From: Actinomycetota bacterium
GTDB taxonomy: Bacteria; Actinomycetota; Actinomycetes; Nanopelagicales; Nanopelagicaceae
DNA length: 29,866 nucleotides
Assembly (NCBI GenBank): GCA_027731885.1
Contig: JAQCAO010000002.1
Location: forward strand, 1 to 29,866
Direction: 5' to 3'
In this document: positions 25,899-29,866 of the stretch, one piece after another
How positions within the stretch are numbered: position 1 is the first letter of the stretch
How the letters are laid out: each line of letters starts with the position of its first letter
Made by a program: the position numbers and the translations under genes
Notes under the pieces: generated by a model
Database searches by the model: none
The model's input: only the letters and a program-made list of their open reading frames with translations
What the model was told of the DNA's origin: nothing

Positions 25899-27052
25899 GC
25901 GCACCTTCCATCTTCGACCAATTAGTCGGTCAATCCCACATCACTGAAATCCTGCAAGGCGCAGTCGCCGCAGCCCGCAGCGGCGAAGAGTCCCAAGAAA
26001 TGACACATACCTGGATCTTCACCGGCCCTCCAGGCAGCGGTCGCTCATCCGCCGCAGTCGCCTTCGCCGCAGCCTTGGTCTGTCCCACAGGCGGTTGTGG
26101 CACCTGTCAGGCCTGTCGCAGCGCACAAACCTCGGGCCATCCCGACGTTGAAATCATCCGCACCGAAGGCCTTTCCATCAAGATCGATGAGATCCGCGAA
26201 CTCCTGACCCGCACATCTTGGGCGCCCTCGATGGGTGGCTGGCGCGTTGTCGTTATGGAAGATGCCGACCGCATGACCGAATCTGCCGCCAACGCACTTC
26301 TCAAAGCGATTGAAGAACCCGGCGCTCGCACCGTTTGGTTGCTCTGCGCCCCAACGCTTCACGACATCTTGCCTACTATTCGCTCGCGCTGTCGCCACCT
26401 GCAACTGCGCACTCCATCAACCCAAGATGTCACCGCCGTTCTCGAAAACCGCGACGGCATATCACCAGCAATGGCAGATTTCGCAGCCCGCGTTTCACAA
26501 GGCCACATCGGCCGCGCCCGTTACATCGCAACCAATGAACACGTACGCAGTAACCGCGCCCAGATCATGAAGCTGCCACTACAACTTTCCTCAATCGCCG
26601 CAGCATTTCAAGCAGCACAAACACTGGTTGACCTGGCAACGCAAGAAGCAAATGCGGCAAGTGAAGAACGCGATGAGAAAGAAACCGCAGCCCTGGCGGA
26701 GGCATATGGCAAAGGCGCAACTGGTCGCGGCATGGCAACTGGTGGATCAAAGGCGATCAAAGAACTTGAGAAAGAACAGAAATCCCGCGCCACCCGCATG
26801 GTGCGCGATTCACTAGATGGCGCCCTACTAGATATTGCCACCTTCTATCGCGATGTCATGATGGTTCAGGCTGGCGCCACAGATTCCATTATCAACATAG
26901 ATATGACCGATCAAATAACCGCTTATGCGCATAAAACACCCGCTCATGCGACGGTGAAGAAAGTCAACGCCATAATGGAAGCCAGGACCAACTTGAGCCA
27001 CAACGCAGCACCACTTTTAACCATCGAAGCCTTGATGTGTCGTTTGGCCTGA
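25895..27052 (+). CDS. holB: DNA polymerase III delta' subunit (clamp loader)
   Basis: Delta' is the stator of the clamp loader, which opens the DnaN ring and places it on DNA. The 385-residue protein has an AAA+ domain opening with FDQLVGQSHITEIL. The P-loop is GPPGSGRSS (44-52) with Arg50 in place of the catalytic Lys, consistent with delta' not hydrolysing ATP. A four-cysteine zinc module follows (Cys63, 68, 71, 74), then VVVMEDADRMTESAANALLKAIEEP, which is recognisably DnaX/HolB-like, and the SRC motif in TIRSRCRHLQL. The shorter length and degenerate P-loop favour HolB over DnaX. The ATG overlaps the tmk stop (ATGA), and its own TGA overlaps the next gene's ATG by one base, so three genes form a tight operon. 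Confidence 0.93.
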   Translation: MSAPSIFDQLVGQSHITEILQGAVAAARSGEESQEMTHTWIFTGPPGSGRSSAAVAFAAALVCPTGGCGTCQACRSAQTSGHPDVEIIRTEGLSIKIDEIRELLTRTSWAPSMGGWRVVVMEDADRMTESAANALLKAIEEPGARTVWLLCAPTLHDILPTIRSRCRHLQLRTPSTQDVTAVLENRDGISPAMADFAARVSQGHIGRARYIATNEHVRSNRAQIMKLPLQLSSIAAAFQAAQTLVDLATQEANAASEERDEKETAALAEAYGKGATGRGMATGGSKAIKELEKEQKSRATRMVRDSLDGALLDIATFYRDVMMVQAGATDSIINIDMTDQITAYAHKTPAHATVKKVNAIMEARTNLSHNAAPLLTIEALMCRLA

Positions 27053-28575
27053 TGAATAAACGCACCCTTTTTCTCACCGCTTTAACTCTCACCGCAGCAC
27101 TTGTTGCAACAGGATGTTCTTCAAATGTGGCGATTGAAAAACCACTCTCCGAATTAGCTGCCTATGAAAACCAGAAACTCGACTGGGCAACTTGCTACAG
27201 CGACTTCGAATGCACTGACTTGCGTGTGCCAATTGATTACGCCGACTTAACAGTTGGAACTTTTAAATTAGCGGTGCTTCGCTACAAAGCCCAAGATCAA
27301 AAAAACCGCATTGGCTCACTAATCGTTAATCCCGGCGGCCCCGGCGGTTCAGGCGTTGATTATGCCTATAACGCCGAATACGTCTTCGATCCCGACATTC
27401 TCGATCGTTATGACATCGTGGGCTTTGACCCACGTGGAGTAAACCGCAGCGCACCCATTGAATGTTTAACCGATGAAGAAACTGATGCCAATTACGCATC
27501 TGATGCCAAGCCCGACACCGAGGCAGAACTTGAAAAGGCGCTCGCCGATTCAGAAGATTTCATCAAAAAGTGCGAAGAGAAGAACGAGTTTCTAACCCAT
27601 TACTCAACTGCAGAATCTGCTCGCGACATGGACATTCTGCGCGCAGCACTTGGCGATAAGAAAATTAACTTCTTCGGAAAATCCTACGGAACCTACCTCG
27701 GCACACTTTATGCCCAGTTCTTCCCCGACAAAGTCGGCCGCATGATTCTTGATGGCGCACTTGACCCAAATATTTCAATCCTCGAACAAAACATTTCCCA
27801 AGCAGTTGGCTTCGACATAGCACTAAACGCGTTTCTTGCAGACTGTGCAAAGCAAGATGATTGCCCACTTCCTGCAAATCGCCAAGAAGCAACCGCTGCA
27901 ATTATCGCGCTCTTCACAACCGCGGCCACCAACCCACTTCCACGAAAAACAAAAGTTGAAAACGATGACCGCGTCGCCACCGAATCACTTATCGTTCTCG
28001 GCACCGCTTCGGCTCTTTACGATGATGTCGATGGTTGGCCGAAACTTCGCACTGCTTTCCTCGAAGGCCAACGCGGCTTCGGCGACACATTCCTTGACCT
28101 CGCCGATCAATACAGTGGCCGTTCATCTGATGGCACCTACGCATCTAACGAACTAGATTCCGGCGCCATCATCGACTGCCTCGATTGGCCCGACACCCGC
28201 AGCATTGAAAAAACTAAAGCCGAGGCCCAGCGCTTCACCGACCGAGCACCAGTCTTCGGTCCATACCTTGCCTACACAAACATTGCCTGCAAGTTCTTAA
28301 CACCAGCGCCTAAGGACAAACTAACTCGCCCCACAAATAAGATAACTTCAATCAAAACCGCACCGATCATCGTCATTGGTACAACCCGTGATCCCGCTAC
28401 CCCATATGACTGGGCGGTCGGACTTCACAAAATCTTCAAGACATCCAAACTAATTTCCCTCGACGCCGACGGCCACACCGGCCAAGGTCGTGGCAGCGCC
28501 TGCGTTGATAACGCCGTGGATTCCTACTTACTTCAAGGGAAAACCCCGAACAAAAACTTAACCTGCACCCTTTAA
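27052..28575 (+). CDS. Secreted TAP-like alpha/beta-hydrolase lipoprotein (family S33)
   Basis: This 507-residue protein has an N-terminal lipoprotein signal peptide (MNKRTLF, hydrophobic core, LVATGC with Cys22 as lipidation site), so it should be anchored outside the cytoplasmic membrane. The mature part is an alpha/beta-hydrolase of the tripeptidyl aminopeptidase (TAP) type: oxyanion region NPGGPGGSG, nucleophile Ser211 in FGKSYGTYLG, Asp447 in TTRDPATPYDWA and His475 in DGHTGQG, with the TAP-like C-terminal domain. Related enzymes remove N-terminal peptides or hydrolyse esters; the substrate here is unknown but peptide scavenging is plausible. ATG 27052 is preferred over GTG 27037 because the signal peptide then has a normal N-terminus and the start overlaps the holB stop (TGATG). 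Two conserved Cys pairs in the mature part may form disulfides. Confidence 0.9.
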   Translation: MNKRTLFLTALTLTAALVATGCSSNVAIEKPLSELAAYENQKLDWATCYSDFECTDLRVPIDYADLTVGTFKLAVLRYKAQDQKNRIGSLIVNPGGPGGSGVDYAYNAEYVFDPDILDRYDIVGFDPRGVNRSAPIECLTDEETDANYASDAKPDTEAELEKALADSEDFIKKCEEKNEFLTHYSTAESARDMDILRAALGDKKINFFGKSYGTYLGTLYAQFFPDKVGRMILDGALDPNISILEQNISQAVGFDIALNAFLADCAKQDDCPLPANRQEATAAIIALFTTAATNPLPRKTKVENDDRVATESLIVLGTASALYDDVDGWPKLRTAFLEGQRGFGDTFLDLADQYSGRSSDGTYASNELDSGAIIDCLDWPDTRSIEKTKAEAQRFTDRAPVFGPYLAYTNIACKFLTPAPKDKLTRPTNKITSIKTAPIIVIGTTRDPATPYDWAVGLHKIFKTSKLISLDADGHTGQGRGSACVDNAVDSYLLQGKTPNKNLTCTL

Positions 28576-28609
28576 CCGCACCCCAACTTGGTAAGGACCA
28601 CCCCATTTC

Positions 28610-29272
28610 ATGGTGCAAAATTGCCCCATGCGCTTAGACCATGTCTCATATGTAACTTCCCATGATCAATTAGCCGACACCGTGCAACGCCTAGGTTCAC
28701 GCCTAGGTACAACATTTGTTGACGGCGGTATCCACCCACGCTTTGGTACACGTAACTTCACCGCACCACTTCTCGATGGAAAGTACATTGAAGTTGTTTG
28801 TCCGCTAGACCACCCAGCAACCGAACAAACACCTTGGGGCAAAGCCGTTTCAAAGAAGGCGCAAGAAGGCGGTGGATGGCTTACTTGGGTATTTAGCACA
28901 GAAGACATTTCACCGATTGAAGAGAAGTTCGGTCGCAAGGCAGTTGATGGCCACCGTACACGTCCCGACGGAACAGACCTCAAGTGGAAGCAAATTGGCG
29001 TTAAAGAAATTACAGATTCAAGAGAACTGCCCTTCTTTATCGAATGGCTAACTGAAGATCATCCTTCGAAAGACGGATCAACAGTTTCAAAGATCGAAAA
29101 AATTGTCATTTCAGATAAAGATCAACTCTCTGACTCTTGGTTCAAAGAAGAAATCTTGGCGGCGCTAGGTGATGTAACGATCGAATGGGTAGACCCATCA
29201 ACAAACGATGACCAATCAGGAATTGTTGCTGTTCACCTTTCAACACGCTCAAGAATTGAAATACTTGACTGA
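28610..29272 (+). CDS. VOC/glyoxalase-like domain protein
   Basis: This protein of about 220 residues resembles the Glyoxalase_3 branch of the vicinal-oxygen-chelate superfamily. It opens with LDHVSYVTSHDQLADTVQRLG, a betaalpha-fold start with a metal-type His, followed by GGIHPRFGTRNFTAPLLDGKYIEVVCP, typical of the branch. A second half (KIEKIVISDKDQLSDSWF onward) may be a duplicated module. Substrate and activity are unknown. Two starts are possible: ATG 28610, or ATG 28628, which gives MRLDHVSYV and has CAAAAT 6 nt upstream, near the leaderless pattern. The gap to the previous gene is 34 nt, so it may be the last gene of the tmk-holB operon or separately transcribed. Confidence 0.78.
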   Translation: MVQNCPMRLDHVSYVTSHDQLADTVQRLGSRLGTTFVDGGIHPRFGTRNFTAPLLDGKYIEVVCPLDHPATEQTPWGKAVSKKAQEGGGWLTWVFSTEDISPIEEKFGRKAVDGHRTRPDGTDLKWKQIGVKEITDSRELPFFIEWLTEDHPSKDGSTVSKIEKIVISDKDQLSDSWFKEEILAALGDVTIEWVDPSTNDDQSGIVAVHLSTRSRIEILD

Positions 29273-29354
29273 GTCATTTAATGTCGCAAATTACTCAACA
29301 ATAAATCAACCTCATCTTATGTCTGGCAAATCCGTCGTAAACAAGATTTTAAGA

Positions 29355-29360
29355 TAAATT
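29355..29360 (+). promoter_or_regulatory. Probable leaderless -10 box of the FkbM-like gene
   Basis: TAAATT, then 6 nt (CAACCT), then the ATG at 29367. An overlapping TAAGAT (29350-29355) is an alternative. The 94-base gap 29273-29366 is A/T-rich and shows nothing else I can identify. Confidence 0.4.
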
Positions 29361-29366
29361 CAACCT

Positions 29367-29866
29367 ATGGCAATAATTGTGGATGTAGGGGCATCAGTCG
29401 GACTTCTTAGCACTTACATGGCTAAACTCTCCAAGGAAAATACTGTTTACGCTATTGAACCACTTCCAGATATTGCTGAGTCTATTGAAAAACTCCCAAA
29501 TACCACCGTGATATGTCGGGCCATTTGCTCGCAGGAAAAAATCCCAGCTTCAGGGAAAAGAATTTTTAAGAGAATGAAGTGGACTGAACTCTCCACTCTA
29601 AATGAAGTCAGAACTAACATAGACGCAGAGATCAATGCTGGTTACTTGGAGGGAATTGAAGTAGATCTTGAGACTGAAGTTAAATGCTCCACTCTGGAAG
29701 ATTTAATTCGAGAATTTAACATCAGTGCTGTGGATTTTCTAAAAATTGACACCCAAGGAAATGATCTTGAAGTATTTCTCAGCGCTGGTATGTTTCTGAA
29801 AAATATCAAAGTAGCTGTCCTGGAATTCCCCTATATTTCTGAGAAGTCAATGTACGAAGATGAAAT
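29367..29866 (+). CDS. FkbM-family methyltransferase, 3' end cut by window
   Basis: The frame is open from ATG 29367 to the window end (166 codons). SAM-dependent methyltransferase features are visible: motif I VDVGASVGLLSTYMA at about residues 5-19, the acidic strand end AIEP near residue 31, and VDFLKIDTQGNDLEVFLSAG, the FkbM (Methyltransf_21) hallmark, near residue 130. An in-frame TAA at 29355-29357 rules out an upstream start, so the protein begins almost directly at motif I and lacks the usual N-terminal lead-in. FkbM enzymes often O-methylate sugars in surface polysaccharide clusters. The gene is visibly A/T-richer than its neighbours, so it may mark the edge of an acquired glycan region. 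Substrate unknown. Confidence 0.8.
   Translation, partial: MAIIVDVGASVGLLSTYMAKLSKENTVYAIEPLPDIAESIEKLPNTTVICRAICSQEKIPASGKRIFKRMKWTELSTLNEVRTNIDAEINAGYLEGIEVDLETEVKCSTLEDLIREFNISAVDFLKIDTQGNDLEVFLSAGMFLKNIKVAVLEFPYISEKSMYEDE

Overview
This window looks like the replication-origin-proximal part of a small, fairly low-GC actinobacterial chromosome. The gene order dnaN-recF-dciA-gyrB-gyrA, followed by tRNA-Ile, tRNA-Ala and a cyclophilin, is the standard actinobacterial arrangement (Mycobacterium has the same order). HspR as last gene of the dnaK operon, a K+-independent-type H+-pyrophosphatase, a Lys-rich tail on topoisomerase I and an MFS-dTMP kinase fusion point the same way. Tight packing, moderate GC and many leaderless-looking promoters suggest a streamlined lineage such as the freshwater Nanopelagicales (acI; Planktophila/Nanopelagicus type). 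That placement is an inference; no rRNA is present to confirm it.

Layout. 1-7252: replication and supercoiling block (dnaN truncated by the window edge, recF, dciA, gyrB, gyrA). 7257-8575: gyrA terminator, tRNA-Ile(GAT), tRNA-Ala(TGC), a cyclophilin whose ATG begins two bases after the last tRNA-Ala base, and a rhomboid protease. 8576-11022: a minus-strand membrane Fe-S oxidoreductase resembling mycobacterial EtfD (Rv0338c), flanked on both sides by long palindromes that share a conserved core; two DnaA boxes lie beside the first palindrome. 11023-15218: heat-shock operon dnaK-grpE-dnaJ-hspR, with a SigR/SigH-type promoter and HspR-type operators upstream, then pyrE. 15238-18343: a DedA membrane protein (minus) and hppA (plus). 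18373-21150: topA. 21153-23712: two PIN-domain toxin/Phd-type antitoxin pairs (minus strand) bracketing galE (plus). 23820-29272: an MFS-dTMP kinase fusion, holB, a secreted TAP-like peptidase lipoprotein and a glyoxalase-like protein. 29367-end: the start of an FkbM-type methyltransferase cut by the window edge.

How the parts work together. Most genes are housekeeping: sliding clamp, clamp loader subunit, helicase-loading factor, three topoisomerase polypeptides, dTMP and UMP synthesis, protein folding and energy conservation. The more unusual material is in the non-coding DNA and gene architecture: the palindrome pair around the oxidoreductase, the tRNA-to-cyclophilin junction, a repeated TAnnnT box placed 6-7 nt before eight start codons, palindromic operators in front of both toxin-antitoxin pairs, an operonic DnaJ that has lost its zinc-finger domain, and a toxin-antitoxin/galE block lying between topA and tmk-holB. 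I found no CRISPR array, insertion sequence, prophage or rRNA. No gene-free stretch exceeds 300 bases; the longest is the 288-base region 10735-11022.
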